Source: MED-G78 sp964275345 (GTDB lineage: Bacteria > Pseudomonadota > Gammaproteobacteria > Magnimaribacterales > D2472). From it: 64,000 nt of DNA. Of this stretch, positions 33,641-42,672 are shown one piece after another (the stretch's first letter is position 1; each line of letters begins with the position of its first letter). Under the pieces are notes generated by a model. It was given only the letters and a program-made list of their open reading frames with translations, was not told the DNA's origin and ran no database searches. The position numbers were made by a program, and so were the translations under genes. The stretch lies in the NCBI GenBank assembly GCA_964275345.1, contig CAXYBK010000003.1:682001-746000 (forward strand), in the 5' to 3' direction.

Positions 33641-35428
33641 ATGAAGAACATTAGAAACTTTTCTGTAATTGCCCATATTGACCATGGGAAATCGACCCTG
33701 TCTGATAGATTGATTGAATTTTGTGGCGGCCTTTCTGCAAGAGAGATGTCTGAGCAGATTCTTGACTCAATGGATATTGAAAGAGAAAGGGGCATAACTA
33801 TTAAAGCACAGGCAGTTACGCTTAATTACAAGAAAGATGGAGAAGTCTATCAATTAAATTTTATTGATACACCAGGCCATGTAGATTTTTCTTATGAAGT
33901 ATCTAGATCTTTGTCAGCATGCGAGGGAGCACTTTTAGTTGTTGACGGCTCGCAAGGAGTTGAAGCTCAAACTTTAGCTAATTGTTATACAGCTGTTGAT
34001 CAAGGACTGGAAGTAGTTCCTGTTATTAACAAGATCGATTTACCCCAATCTGATCCTGAAAGAGTTAAAAAAGAAATAGAAGACATGATAGGAATTAATT
34101 CTGAAAATGCACCTCTTGTAAGTGCAAAAACTGGTGAAGGAACAGAAGAATTATTAGATATGCTTGTTAGAGATATTCCGCCGCCAATTGGCAGCCCAGA
34201 CGAACCTTTGCAGGCGTTAATTATTGATTCGTGGTTTGATCCTTATTTAGGAGTTGTCTCACTTATTAGAATCATGAACGGTACTCTAAAAACTGGACAA
34301 AAATTTAAGATATTCTCTTCTGGACAGAGCTATTTAGCAGATGAAATAGGAATTTTTTCACCAAAAAAAAATAAAACAAAAACACTTGCAGCTGGGGAGG
34401 TTGGGTATTTAGTTGCCGGGATAAAAGATATTAAAGGTGCTCCAGTTGGAGATACTGTTTTGGAGTTCAATGATGAAGTGACTGCGGCTTTACCTGGATT
34501 TCAAAAAGTAAATCCAAAAGTATTTGCTTCATTATTTACAGTCAGCTCAGAGGATTATGAAAAATTCAGAGATGCCTTATCGAAATTAATCTTAAATGAC
34601 TCTTCTTTGGTTTATGAGCCAGAAGTTTCAGATGCACTAGGTTTTGGTTTTAGATGTGGATTTCTTGGTACTCTCCATATGGAAGTTATTCGAGAGAGAC
34701 TTGAAAGAGAATATGATTTAGATCTTATATCTACAGCTCCTTCAGTTGAATATGAAATTTTAAAAACAGATGGTACTGTTTTCAAATGTGATAATCCCTC
34801 CCAGATGCCTGTATCAAATGAGATTGATGAAATTAGAGAGCCAATAGTTCTTGTAAATGTTTTAACTCCAAATGATTATGTTGGAAGTGTTATTACTCTT
34901 TGTACGAGTAAAAGAGGCATCCAAAAAGAGATGAATTACTTTGGAACCCAAGTATCTATAATATTTGAGATGCCATTATCTGGTGTGATTGTAGATTTTT
35001 TTGATCAGATAAAATCTTCGACCAAGGGATTTGCATCTATTGAATACAGCTTGATAGGCTTTAGGGCATCTGATCTTACAAAGATAGATATTCTAATTAA
35101 TGATCAAAAGGTTGACGCTCTGTCTATGATTGTTCACAAATCTTTTTCTATGATGAAAGCTCGAGAGATTGCTAAAAATCTTCAGAAACTAATACCAAGA
35201 CAAATGTTTGATGTGCCTATTCAAGTCGCACTAGGATCCAAGATCATTTCACGTGAAACAGTCAAAGCTCTCAGAAAAAATGTGACAGCTAAATGTTATG
35301 GTGGTGATATATCTAGAAAGAAAAAACTTTTAGAAAAACAAAAGAAAGGTAAGAAGAAAATGAAGCAGCTTGGAAGAGTATCAATTCCACAAGATGCTTT
35401 TCTCAATTATTTTAGTTCAGGGGAATAG
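33641..35428 (+). CDS. lepA: elongation factor 4 (LepA)
   Basis: 595 residues. G1 AHIDHGKSTLSDRL, G2/G3 ERGITIKAQ and DTPGHVDF, G4 NKIDLPQ, plus the LepA-specific C-terminal domain ending GKKKMKQLGRVSIPQDAFLNYF. A ribosome-associated GTPase. Its start lies 66 bases after mucD; a hairpin (AAAGCTA 33599-33605 with TAGCTTT 33615-33621) and a TAAAAT hexamer at 33627-33632 may mark a promoter. lepB follows after three bases. Confidence 0.98.
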   Translation: MKNIRNFSVIAHIDHGKSTLSDRLIEFCGGLSAREMSEQILDSMDIERERGITIKAQAVTLNYKKDGEVYQLNFIDTPGHVDFSYEVSRSLSACEGALLVVDGSQGVEAQTLANCYTAVDQGLEVVPVINKIDLPQSDPERVKKEIEDMIGINSENAPLVSAKTGEGTEELLDMLVRDIPPPIGSPDEPLQALIIDSWFDPYLGVVSLIRIMNGTLKTGQKFKIFSSGQSYLADEIGIFSPKKNKTKTLAAGEVGYLVAGIKDIKGAPVGDTVLEFNDEVTAALPGFQKVNPKVFASLFTVSSEDYEKFRDALSKLILNDSSLVYEPEVSDALGFGFRCGFLGTLHMEVIRERLEREYDLDLISTAPSVEYEILKTDGTVFKCDNPSQMPVSNEIDEIREPIVLVNVLTPNDYVGSVITLCTSKRGIQKEMNYFGTQVSIIFEMPLSGVIVDFFDQIKSSTKGFASIEYSLIGFRASDLTKIDILINDQKVDALSMIVHKSFSMMKAREIAKNLQKLIPRQMFDVPIQVALGSKIISRETVKALRKNVTAKCYGGDISRKKKLLEKQKKGKKKMKQLGRVSIPQDAFLNYFSSGE

Positions 35429-35431
35429 TAA

Positions 35432-36328
35432 ATGTTTTCAGATCCTCTATTTTTATTAGCTTCAATTGGGATAATCATTTGCCTTTCAATCTGGGTGCTA
35501 GAAGCAACTAAAATGGATAATGCTTCTACCTCAGATATGCAAACACCTAGTCAATCCAAGCTATCAAAAATAGGTTTTGTTTTAGGTCTCATTATTCTAT
35601 ACAGCGTTTTTATTAATGCGGGTGATCTGAGTATCATTCTTCTTCTTGCAACAATGATAAGTCTAGTAATATGGATTACTGGTCAATTTATAAGCAATAC
35701 ATACCTAAAAGCTTCAGGAAGAAGTTGGTTTATACCAATTTTTTTAATATTTGTGTTAAGAACATTTATGTATGAACCCTATCAAATTCCATCTGGATCA
35801 ATGATTCCAGGATTAAAAGTCGGAGATTTTATTCTAGTTAACAAGCATTCATACGGTTTAAAGCTCGAGAGGACAGGTAAAGCCTTTGCTATGGCAAAAG
35901 ATCCAGAACTAGGGGATGTAGTTGTCTTTATTCCTCCTCATAAACCCATGCCATTTGTTAAAAGATTGATAGGTAAGCCAGGAGATAAGATAAGTTATAT
36001 TAATAAGAAACTGTACTTAAATGACATTGCTGTTCCTCAAAATTATTATAAAACTAAATCAGGTATTGATTTTTATCTTGAGAATTTTAATGGTAAAGAG
36101 ATAACGGTTCAGCATATGAGATCAAGACCATCCAGTGCTCCATCTGAGTGGATTGTTCCAGATGGTATGTATTTTGCAGTTGGTGATAACCGTGATAATT
36201 CTAACGATAGTAGATATTGGGGTTTTATTCCAAGAGATAACTTCATGGGCACTGCTGATTACATTTGGATGAGTTGGGAATGTTGGACTTGTATGCCTTC
36301 GTTCAACCGAGCAGGAAGCATTAAGTGA
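35432..36328 (+). CDS. lepB: signal peptidase I
   Basis: 298 residues with N-terminal membrane helices. Box B has the catalytic Ser (IPSGSMIPGLKVGDFILV, about residue 119), the catalytic Lys is in PFVKRLIGKPGD, and the C-terminal GDNRDNSNDSRYWGFIP is conserved. It cleaves Sec and Tat signal peptides. The stop overlaps the rnc start (GTGA). lepA-lepB-rnc-era order is conserved in proteobacteria. Confidence 0.97.
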   Translation: MFSDPLFLLASIGIIICLSIWVLEATKMDNASTSDMQTPSQSKLSKIGFVLGLIILYSVFINAGDLSIILLLATMISLVIWITGQFISNTYLKASGRSWFIPIFLIFVLRTFMYEPYQIPSGSMIPGLKVGDFILVNKHSYGLKLERTGKAFAMAKDPELGDVVVFIPPHKPMPFVKRLIGKPGDKISYINKKLYLNDIAVPQNYYKTKSGIDFYLENFNGKEITVQHMRSRPSSAPSEWIVPDGMYFAVGDNRDNSNDSRYWGFIPRDNFMGTADYIWMSWECWTCMPSFNRAGSIK

Positions 36329-36981
36329 AACTTGAAGATTTTGAATTAGTTATCAACTATACCTTTAACGATCAAAGTCATTTATTACATGCAATTCAGC
36401 ATAAAAGTTTTAATAAAAATCTTAATAATGAAAGATTAGAGTTTTTAGGAGATTCAATCTTAAATTCTGTAATTGCAGAATATCTTTTTATTAAGTTTCC
36501 AAATTACCAAGAAGGAGTTTTAACAAGAGCAAGAGCATTGCTTGTTAAAGGAAGCGCATTAACAAAAAAAGCTAATCAAATTGGCCTTGATAAGGTTATT
36601 AAATTATCAAAAGGTATGATTAATTTATCTGATGACAGAAAATTCTCAACATTAGAGGGTGCATTTGAGGCAGTTATTGGAGCTATTTTTATTGATGGAG
36701 GTTGGGAAAATAGCAAAAATGTTATCTATAAAATATATGAAGATGATTTTAAGAATTTATCATTGGATGATGACTTTAAAGATCCTAAATCTATCTTACA
36801 AGAAGCCATGCAGGCTGAGGGTTTAAATCCTCCGCAATATAATACAATTGAAATAAAGGATAATAAATTTAGATCAACACTCGAAGTCAAAAAAATTGAA
36901 TATAGCTCTATTGGAAAGTCAAAAAAAACTGCTGAAACTAAATTAGCAGAGAGCATTCTTGCTAAAGGAGACTTTCTTTAA
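36325..36981 (+). CDS. rnc: ribonuclease III
   Basis: 218 residues. Signature NERLEFLGDSILNSVIAEYLF (catalytic acidic residues, near 38-45), second acidic site LEGAFEAVIGAIFIDGG, and a C-terminal dsRNA-binding domain (about 155-218). GTG start overlapping the lepB stop. It processes rRNA precursors and double-stranded RNA. Its last base is the first base of the era ATG. Confidence 0.97.
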   Translation: MKLEDFELVINYTFNDQSHLLHAIQHKSFNKNLNNERLEFLGDSILNSVIAEYLFIKFPNYQEGVLTRARALLVKGSALTKKANQIGLDKVIKLSKGMINLSDDRKFSTLEGAFEAVIGAIFIDGGWENSKNVIYKIYEDDFKNLSLDDDFKDPKSILQEAMQAEGLNPPQYNTIEIKDNKFRSTLEVKKIEYSSIGKSKKTAETKLAESILAKGDFL

Positions 36982-37883
36982 TGCAAGAATCTTTTTGTGG
37001 TTATATTTCTATAGTTGGTAAGCCTAATGTTGGCAAATCAACTATTCTCAATCATATATTGGGTAAAAAGGTATCCATTACCTCTAGAAAATCTCAAACA
37101 ACACGAAATAATATTCTTGGCATTAAGACTGTTGATAATAAGCAGATGATTTTTGCTGATACCCCTGGAATGCATATTAAATCAACAAAAGTAATGAATA
37201 GATTACTTAATAAATCAGCTGCAAGTCTTATTGAAGATTCTGATTTAGTGTTATTTGTTATTCAAAGAGCTTCAATGCAAGAATTAGATCATCTGGTGCT
37301 AGAAAAAATTAAGGAATCTGATTCAAAAGTAATTTGTGTTATTAATAAATCTGATCAAGTTGATGATAAAAATAAATTGTTGCCTCTAATTGCTCAACTC
37401 CAAGAGGCTTATAATTTCCTAGAAATCATTCCTATAGCAGCTATAAATGATGAGGGTATCAATGAGTTAGAAAAATTAATTTTGGACTATCTTCCAAAAA
37501 ATCAGCATATATATGGAGAAGAGGGATCAGAGATTAATCAAGATAATTTTATGGTTTCAGAGCTTGTTAGAGAAAAAATTATTAGATCGCTAGGTGATGA
37601 ATTGCCACATGACACCTTTGTGCAAGTTGAACAACTGGAAGATGAAAAAGATATTGTAAGAATACATGCTGTTATTTATGTAGCTAGACAAACCCAAAAA
37701 CAAATTGTTATTGGTCATAAAGGCGAAGTTCTAAAAAGGATTGGTACCCAAGCAAGACTTGATTTAGAAAAATATTATGGCAAAAAAGTTTTTTTAAAAA
37801 CTTGGGTCAAAGTAAAGAAAAACTGGAACACAGATTCTGATTATTTGCATAGCTTAGGTGTTGGTGGAAGTTATGAGTCCTAA
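36981..37883 (+). CDS. era: GTPase Era
   Basis: 300 residues. G1 GKPNVGKSTILN, G3 DTPGMH, G4 NKSD, and a C-terminal KH domain (about 200-295, QKQIVIGHKGEVLKRIG). It couples 16S rRNA maturation with 30S assembly. Its 3' end overlaps recO by about 11 bases. Confidence 0.97.
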   Translation: MQESFCGYISIVGKPNVGKSTILNHILGKKVSITSRKSQTTRNNILGIKTVDNKQMIFADTPGMHIKSTKVMNRLLNKSAASLIEDSDLVLFVIQRASMQELDHLVLEKIKESDSKVICVINKSDQVDDKNKLLPLIAQLQEAYNFLEIIPIAAINDEGINELEKLILDYLPKNQHIYGEEGSEINQDNFMVSELVREKIIRSLGDELPHDTFVQVEQLEDEKDIVRIHAVIYVARQTQKQIVIGHKGEVLKRIGTQARLDLEKYYGKKVFLKTWVKVKKNWNTDSDYLHSLGVGGSYES

Positions 37884-38571
37884 TGATTGGGAGGAATGCT
37901 TCTTGCTTCATCAAAGGTCATATGGAGATACAAGCATAATTGCTGAAATTTTTACTAGAAAATCTGGAAAAATGTCAGTAATAGCTCGAGGAGCTAAAAA
38001 ACCAAAGTCTAAGTTTTTTGGATATCTAGTTCCATTTTCAAAACTCCAAATAACTTATTCAGGCAGATCTGAATTAAAAACACTAACTAATATCGATAGA
38101 GATTTATCTCTTTTAGATAATAATCTCTCTAAAAAAAGCTATAGCTTACTTTATATTAATGAATTGATGATTAAGCTTCTTCCAAAAGATGCTGCAAATG
38201 AAGATTTATTTAATCTGTATAGCAACTTTATTGAAGCTTCTGCGAAGGCAGTAGATATGAGATTTTTATTACGAAGTTTTGAATTAGACCTTTTAGAAAT
38301 GCTTGGCTACGGAATAAATTTCCAAACAGATATAGATGCACATGAGCCAATAGAAGCTACTTTGGATTATATTTTTATTGCAGAAAGAGGTTTTCAATCA
38401 TCTGATAAGGATCCTGATTTTTCAGGCCAAGATATCATAGATATTAGAAATAGAAATTTAGTAAATGTTTCTAGTAATAAATTAAAACAGTTAACGCAAG
38501 CCACAATTATGTTTTGCCTTGAAGGCAAGGATTTAAATAGCAGACAAATTTTTAGAAGGTTGCAAAAATGA
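37873..38571 (+). CDS. recO: DNA repair protein RecO
   Basis: 232 residues from ATG 37873 (SPNDWEECFLLHQRSYGDTSIIAEIFTR); the GTG at 37858 would add five residues. GGTGGAAG upstream supports the ATG. OB-fold N-terminal domain (GKMSVIARGAKKPKS) and a helical C-terminal domain. It loads RecA with RecR onto SSB-coated DNA. The zinc-binding cysteines found in some RecO proteins are not seen. It overlaps acpS by four bases; pdxJ, which often lies between, is absent. Confidence 0.93.
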   Translation: MSPNDWEECFLLHQRSYGDTSIIAEIFTRKSGKMSVIARGAKKPKSKFFGYLVPFSKLQITYSGRSELKTLTNIDRDLSLLDNNLSKKSYSLLYINELMIKLLPKDAANEDLFNLYSNFIEASAKAVDMRFLLRSFELDLLEMLGYGINFQTDIDAHEPIEATLDYIFIAERGFQSSDKDPDFSGQDIIDIRNRNLVNVSSNKLKQLTQATIMFCLEGKDLNSRQIFRRLQK

Positions 38572-38936
38572 TCTATGGCATTGGCACAGACATAGTTTTA
38601 ATAAGTAGGATAAAAAATACCGAAGCTTTTGCAAATAAAATATTATCAAGTGATGAATTAATGATTTGGCAAGATTATTCATCTGCTAAACAACAAAGCT
38701 TTTTAGCAAAACAATTTGCCTGCAAAGAAGCTATAGCAAAAGCCTTAGGCACTGGGTTTAGAGATAAAATATATCCAAAAGATATTGAAATCCTAAGAAA
38801 TGATTTAGGAAAACCATATATCAACCCTCTGGATAGTTTAAAAAAAATATTTAGTGATTTAAAAATCATTGGCAGCCATGTTAGTATTGCAGACGAAACT
38901 GATTACGTAGTTGCATTCGCTATTATAGAAAAATGA
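38568..38936 (+). CDS. acpS: holo-[acyl-carrier-protein] synthase
   Basis: 122 residues. GIGTDIVLISRIK at the start (metal Asp) and FACKEAIAKALGTGFRDKIYPKDIEI (Glu and Lys of the CoA site) are standard. It transfers 4'-phosphopantetheine to ACP. ATGA-type overlaps link it to both recO and adk. Confidence 0.96.
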   Translation: MIYGIGTDIVLISRIKNTEAFANKILSSDELMIWQDYSSAKQQSFLAKQFACKEAIAKALGTGFRDKIYPKDIEILRNDLGKPYINPLDSLKKIFSDLKIIGSHVSIADETDYVVAFAIIEK

Positions 38937-39577
38937 ATAAATTAATCCTATTGGGACCCCCTGGCGCAGGCAAGGGAACACAAGCTGACTTGATATGTAG
39001 TTTTCTAAATATTCCAAAAATTAGTACTGGGGATATGTTAAGAGAGGCAATTGCCTCGGGTACCGAGCTGGGTAAGCGAGTATCGGGAGTATTAAGCTCT
39101 GGGGCATTGGTCTCTGACGAAATAATAGGTTCAATAATTGTTGAGCGCATTCAAAAAGCAGATTGTAAAAATGGTTTCTTATTTGATGGAGTTCCAAGGA
39201 CCTTAGGTCAGGCAAGCATGCTTGTTGATATGAATGTAGATTTTTCTCATGTAATTGAAATAGAGGTTAATGACCAAGTTATTGTTGATAGGATGTCTGG
39301 CAGACGTTTTCATATAGCTTCAGGGAGAAGCTATCATGTAGAATTTAATCCACCAAAAAATGAAGGTATTGATGACCTTACTGGCGAGGACTTAGTTCAA
39401 CGGGAAGATGATAAGCCTGAAACTGTTTCAAAGAGGCTAGATGTTTATCATGAAGAAACAAAACCACTTTCTGAATTTTATGCTCAAAAATCCAATAGTA
39501 ATGAGTTAATTTATTTTAAAGTTGACGGTGCAGGGTCTGTAGAATCTGTATTTGAATCTATTAAAGCTAATTTATAA
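38933..39577 (+). CDS. adk: adenylate kinase
   Basis: 214 residues, long-lid form. P-loop LLGPPGAGKGTQADL, NMP-binding STGDMLREAI, GFLFDGVPRTLGQA and the LID segment RRFHIASGRSYHVEFNPP. The LID lacks the four-cysteine zinc site, as in other gammaproteobacteria. It balances adenine nucleotides. Linkage to acpS and tsaB is not the E. coli arrangement. Confidence 0.96.
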   Translation: MNKLILLGPPGAGKGTQADLICSFLNIPKISTGDMLREAIASGTELGKRVSGVLSSGALVSDEIIGSIIVERIQKADCKNGFLFDGVPRTLGQASMLVDMNVDFSHVIEIEVNDQVIVDRMSGRRFHIASGRSYHVEFNPPKNEGIDDLTGEDLVQREDDKPETVSKRLDVYHEETKPLSEFYAQKSNSNELIYFKVDGAGSVESVFESIKANL

Positions 39578-39583
39578 ATAAAC

Positions 39584-40261
39584 ATGAAGCTTCTTGCAAT
39601 AGATAGCTCTGGTGATTCTTCTTCTGTAGCCCTTATATATGAAGATGAAATTTTATCTTATTCAAAAATACATGCTAGAAAAGAGAGACCAAATTGGAAT
39701 AATCTTTTAGCATCAGTTGGGATTAATTTACAAATTCATATCTCAGAAATTGATTGTTTTGCCTTCGGAAGAGGTCCCGGTTCATATACTGGCATAAGGA
39801 GCTTAGCTAGCTTTATGAAAGGCTTGAGTTGGACGCAAAAAAAACCCCTTATTGGTATATCAAATTTACAATCTATAGCCTACCAAGCAAAGACTAAAGC
39901 AGATAATAAACAATTTAATGTAATAAATGTGGCACTGAAATCAGATCTAGATGAAGTTTATTTCTGCAAATATCCCAGCTCAGATTTGTTGGAAAATCAA
40001 TCAGATGAAAAAATAATGTCTTATAAAGAATTATCTGACCCAATGCTTTTAAGCAATCCATCTGCAATTTATGCTGGAAATGGATGGGATGATAAAAGAA
40101 TTAAATTAGATGCTAACTCTATAATTAACATTAATTCAGATGCTTTATCGATAGCTCATCTAGCAGAGTTAAAATTTAATAACCAAGATAAATTTTTACC
40201 TGAAGATGCAAATCCAGTATATTTAAAAGACACTAATTACAAAAAGATTTCTGATGAATGA
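39584..40261 (+). CDS. tsaB: tRNA t6A biosynthesis protein TsaB
   Basis: 225 residues of the ASKHA-fold TsaB family: MKLLAIDSSGDSSSVAL at the start and FGRGPGSYTGIRSLASFMKGL near 62-82. The C-terminal half is less conserved, as usual. It acts with TsaD/TsaE to make threonylcarbamoyl-A37 in tRNAs. It overlaps uppP by eight bases. Confidence 0.93.
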   Translation: MKLLAIDSSGDSSSVALIYEDEILSYSKIHARKERPNWNNLLASVGINLQIHISEIDCFAFGRGPGSYTGIRSLASFMKGLSWTQKKPLIGISNLQSIAYQAKTKADNKQFNVINVALKSDLDEVYFCKYPSSDLLENQSDEKIMSYKELSDPMLLSNPSAIYAGNGWDDKRIKLDANSIININSDALSIAHLAELKFNNQDKFLPEDANPVYLKDTNYKKISDE

Positions 40262-41048
40262 TATTTTTTTAAGTATTGTATTGGCATTTATACAAGGTTT
40301 AACTGAGTTTTTGCCAGTCTCAAGTTCCGCTCATCTATTGTTTCCAAGCCTATTATTTGGAGCTAATGATCTTGGTTTGAGTTTTGATATTGCAACTCAT
40401 GGAGGAACACTTTTTGCAGTACTTTTTTACTTTAGGCTTGATATAAAAAAAATGCTTTTATCAATTAATCCTTTTTTTAATAATCATGATGTTGAAAGTA
40501 GACAATTAGTAGCGCACCTTATTGTTGCTACGCTTCCAATAATTATCTTTGGACTTATTGGTTCTGACTTTATTGCAAACAGAAACTTTGGGGTGACCTA
40601 TATAGCCTGGGCAAACTTAATCTTTGCTGCTATTTTATTTTTTGCATATAGATATAGCTCACAATCCAAGACAATACTACAACTAAGCATTTTTACTGTT
40701 CTTTTTATTGGGTTTTTTCAAGTGTTTGCCTTAATTCCCGGCGCCTCAAGATCAGGGACAGCAATTACAGCTGCTCTTCTGATTGGTCTTAATTTAAAGG
40801 ACGCATCAAGGTTTGCATTTTTACTTAGTATTCCAACCATACTTGGAGCATTAACATTCTTGCTCATTGATAGCTTTAATTCATTTGAAGTAATTAACTT
40901 TTTGAGCTTATTTATTGGGTTTAGTATTTCTGCTATTTTTGCTTTCTTTACTATTAAATTTTTCTTAGCTTTCATCGACAAGATTGGGATGTACCCATTT
41001 GTTATATATAGACTAGTGCTTGGATTAGGCCTTCTTCTTATTGTATGA
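40254..41048 (+). CDS. uppP: undecaprenyl-diphosphatase UppP/BacA
   Basis: 264 residues, polytopic. The two signature motifs are EFLPVSSSAHLLF (about 18-30) and PGASRSGTAITAALLIGL (about 163-180). It dephosphorylates undecaprenyl diphosphate for cell-wall lipid carrier recycling. The ATG overlaps tsaB and the stop overlaps rsmJ (ATGA). Confidence 0.95.
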   Translation: MNDIFLSIVLAFIQGLTEFLPVSSSAHLLFPSLLFGANDLGLSFDIATHGGTLFAVLFYFRLDIKKMLLSINPFFNNHDVESRQLVAHLIVATLPIIIFGLIGSDFIANRNFGVTYIAWANLIFAAILFFAYRYSSQSKTILQLSIFTVLFIGFFQVFALIPGASRSGTAITAALLIGLNLKDASRFAFLLSIPTILGALTFLLIDSFNSFEVINFLSLFIGFSISAIFAFFTIKFFLAFIDKIGMYPFVIYRLVLGLGLLLIV

Positions 41049-41779
41049 CCTGTGTTGTATGGATAGACGATCATGATTACAAAGAAGAATTAGACCTTGT
41101 AGCAAAAGATCTTAATTTAGAATTAGTTACAAAATATCCTCAGAGCGGTTCAGTTATTTCTTTAAATAAATCTGGTTTATATTTTATAAATGATATTACT
41201 AGTCCCAGTGATATTCTTCATGTTGATTTTCTTACTGGTTCAATGGGATGGAGGCTTAAAAGGTCAGAACATGAGACTTTGCTTAAAAAAACATTGGGCA
41301 AAACAAAAGATTGTTTAACTATCTTTGATGGAACAGCTGGCTTTCTTTCAGATGCAATAATATTTTTATCACTTGGCCATAAAGTTATAGCTTGCGAGCA
41401 AAGTAAAATTTTATATTTATTGGTAAAAGATGCTTGCAACAGAGCAGCAGATGAACTTCCCTTTTTATCAAATTTAAACTTAATACATGGAAATTCACTT
41501 GAGATATATAAAGACCAGATAAATATAGATACTCTATATTTAGATCCTCTATACCCAGAAACTAAAAAACATATTTTAAGAGCAGGCAATATAAATGCTA
41601 TAAAAAGTATTTTAAAGATAGAAAAGATAGAGGATATGGCCGATTCACTTTTTTTAGGGTTTAAAGAGTTAAATTACAAAAAAATAATTTTAAAAAGGCC
41701 TATAAAAGGTGAAAAAATTTGTAATAATATTAACTATCAAATCAAAGGTAAGTCTACTAGGTTTGATATATACATTTAA
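41045..41779 (+). CDS. rsmJ: 16S rRNA (guanine1516-N2)-methyltransferase RsmJ
   Basis: 244 residues. HVDFLTGSMGWRLKRSEHE, TIFDGTAGFLSDAIIFLSLG (SAM site, about 94-113), ACEQSKILYLLVKD and LDPLYPE (catalytic DPxYP) all match the RsmJ/YhiQ family. It methylates G1516 of 16S rRNA. Last gene of the lepA-to-rsmJ run; its start overlaps uppP. Confidence 0.9.
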   Translation: MTCVVWIDDHDYKEELDLVAKDLNLELVTKYPQSGSVISLNKSGLYFINDITSPSDILHVDFLTGSMGWRLKRSEHETLLKKTLGKTKDCLTIFDGTAGFLSDAIIFLSLGHKVIACEQSKILYLLVKDACNRAADELPFLSNLNLIHGNSLEIYKDQINIDTLYLDPLYPETKKHILRAGNINAIKSILKIEKIEDMADSLFLGFKELNYKKIILKRPIKGEKICNNINYQIKGKSTRFDIYI

Positions 41780-41803
41780 AACATTTAATAAGGAGATGAT
41801 CGT

Positions 41804-41971
41804 ATGAATCCGTTTGCAATGATGAAAGATGCAAAAAATATGGAAAAAATGCTGAAACCTGCATTAGACAAATTTATGAAAGAATCAGGCTTTGTTAAAA
41901 AAGAGGAACTAGAGCCTCTAAAAAGAAGAGTTGCTGAACTAGAGGCCGAGGTAGCTAAGCTCAAAAGCTAA
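41804..41971 (+). CDS. 55-residue coiled-coil protein, possibly UbiK/BMFP-like
   Basis: A short gene with a strong AAGGAG ribosome site 11 bases before ATG. It encodes MNPFAMMKDAKNMEKML, then a basic/acidic helix ending VAELEAEVAKLKS with clear heptads (about 33-54). The C-terminal half (VKKEELEPLKRRVAELEAEV) resembles the trimerising coiled coil of UbiK/BMFP proteins, but it is much shorter than those (about 80-100 residues). A phasin-like helix protein is an alternative. Function unassigned. Confidence 0.7.
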   Translation: MNPFAMMKDAKNMEKMLKPALDKFMKESGFVKKEELEPLKRRVAELEAEVAKLKS

Positions 41972-42020
41972 GTTATTTTTTATCAAGCTAGATCCCTCAG
42001 ACATATCGCGCATTATTGAA

Positions 42021-42239
42021 ATGGCATGGGAGGATAGAACCCCATTTGATGCTATAGAGGCAACCTATGGGTTGAATCAAAATCAAGTTGAAGATTTAAT
42101 GCGTGATAATCTTAAAAAGACAAGTTATGTTGTTTGGAGAAAGAGAGCTCAGGGTCGAAAAACTAAACATGTTGGTTTAAGAGAATTTGGTAAAGTTGGA
42201 AGACATCATTCATATGATCAACACAAACATAGAAAGTAG
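42021..42239 (+). CDS. TIGR03643/DUF2805 family protein
   Basis: 72 residues from ATG 42021. AWEDRTPFDAIEATYGLNQNQVEDLMR and WRKRAQGRKTKH are the conserved features of this family of small basic proteins of unknown function, with a helix-turn-helix look. Conservation seems to begin before this ATG: in-frame upstream codons read LDPSDISRIIE and are open back to a stop at 41952, with no ATG, GTG or TTG. A rare start (ATC 41982 or ATT 42012/42015) or a shortened N-terminus is possible. Confidence 0.75.
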   Translation: MAWEDRTPFDAIEATYGLNQNQVEDLMRDNLKKTSYVVWRKRAQGRKTKHVGLREFGKVGRHHSYDQHKHRK

Positions 42240-42522
42240 TCGGATAAAAATAGAGAATTTATATAAATCTATTTTTAGCGAAGGACCTCCTACACATTTT
42301 ATTTTTGAATCTCATTATGTAGCTATTGAGCATCTAGATCCTACAAATAGTGATCCAGCAATCTTAGAAATTAACGAGAGTCATGATGGTTACAAAGTTT
42401 CTTACTGGGACGGATATTCACTTGCTGAAGTAATTGATGAGCCTGAAATTTATAAAGCTTTAAAAATATTCAAACGCCTTGCTAAAAAATTATCTAAAAA
42501 CTTAAAAAACTTTAATCTTTAG
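42214..42522 (+). CDS. hypothetical protein
   Basis: 102 residues from ATG 42214; a TTG at 42187 would add nine residues. It overlaps the end of the preceding gene by 26 bases in another frame. The N-terminus is short and charged, followed by HFIFESHYVAIEHL and a Lys-rich C-terminal helix (YKALKIFKRLAKKLSKNLKNF). No signal peptide or membrane helix. I do not recognise the family. It ends just before tRNA-Leu, which is on the other strand. Confidence 0.55.
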   Translation: MINTNIESSRIKIENLYKSIFSEGPPTHFIFESHYVAIEHLDPTNSDPAILEINESHDGYKVSYWDGYSLAEVIDEPEIYKALKIFKRLAKKLSKNLKNFNL

Positions 42523-42539
42523 AACTTATATAATCTGAA

Positions 42540-42624
42540 TGGTGCCCCATGCCTGAGTCGAACAGGCACTCCCGAAGGAACGCGATTTTGAATCGCGCGC
42601 GTCTACCAATTCCGCCAATAGGGC
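42540..42624 (-). tRNA. tRNA-Leu(CAA)
   Basis: Read on the minus strand, the 7-base acceptor GCCCTAT pairs with ATGGGGC (one G-U), followed by discriminator A and an encoded CCA (42542-42540). The D arm has GGTAGAC, the anticodon loop is TTCAAAA (anticodon CAA), there is a long variable arm (CGTTCCTTCGGGAGTG region) and the T loop is TTCGACT. Class II structure with A73 fits leucine. Confidence 0.95.
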
Positions 42625-42672
42625 ACGCTCGGCATTGTAGCTAAGTATTATCTACTTTAAAATCACAAACTC

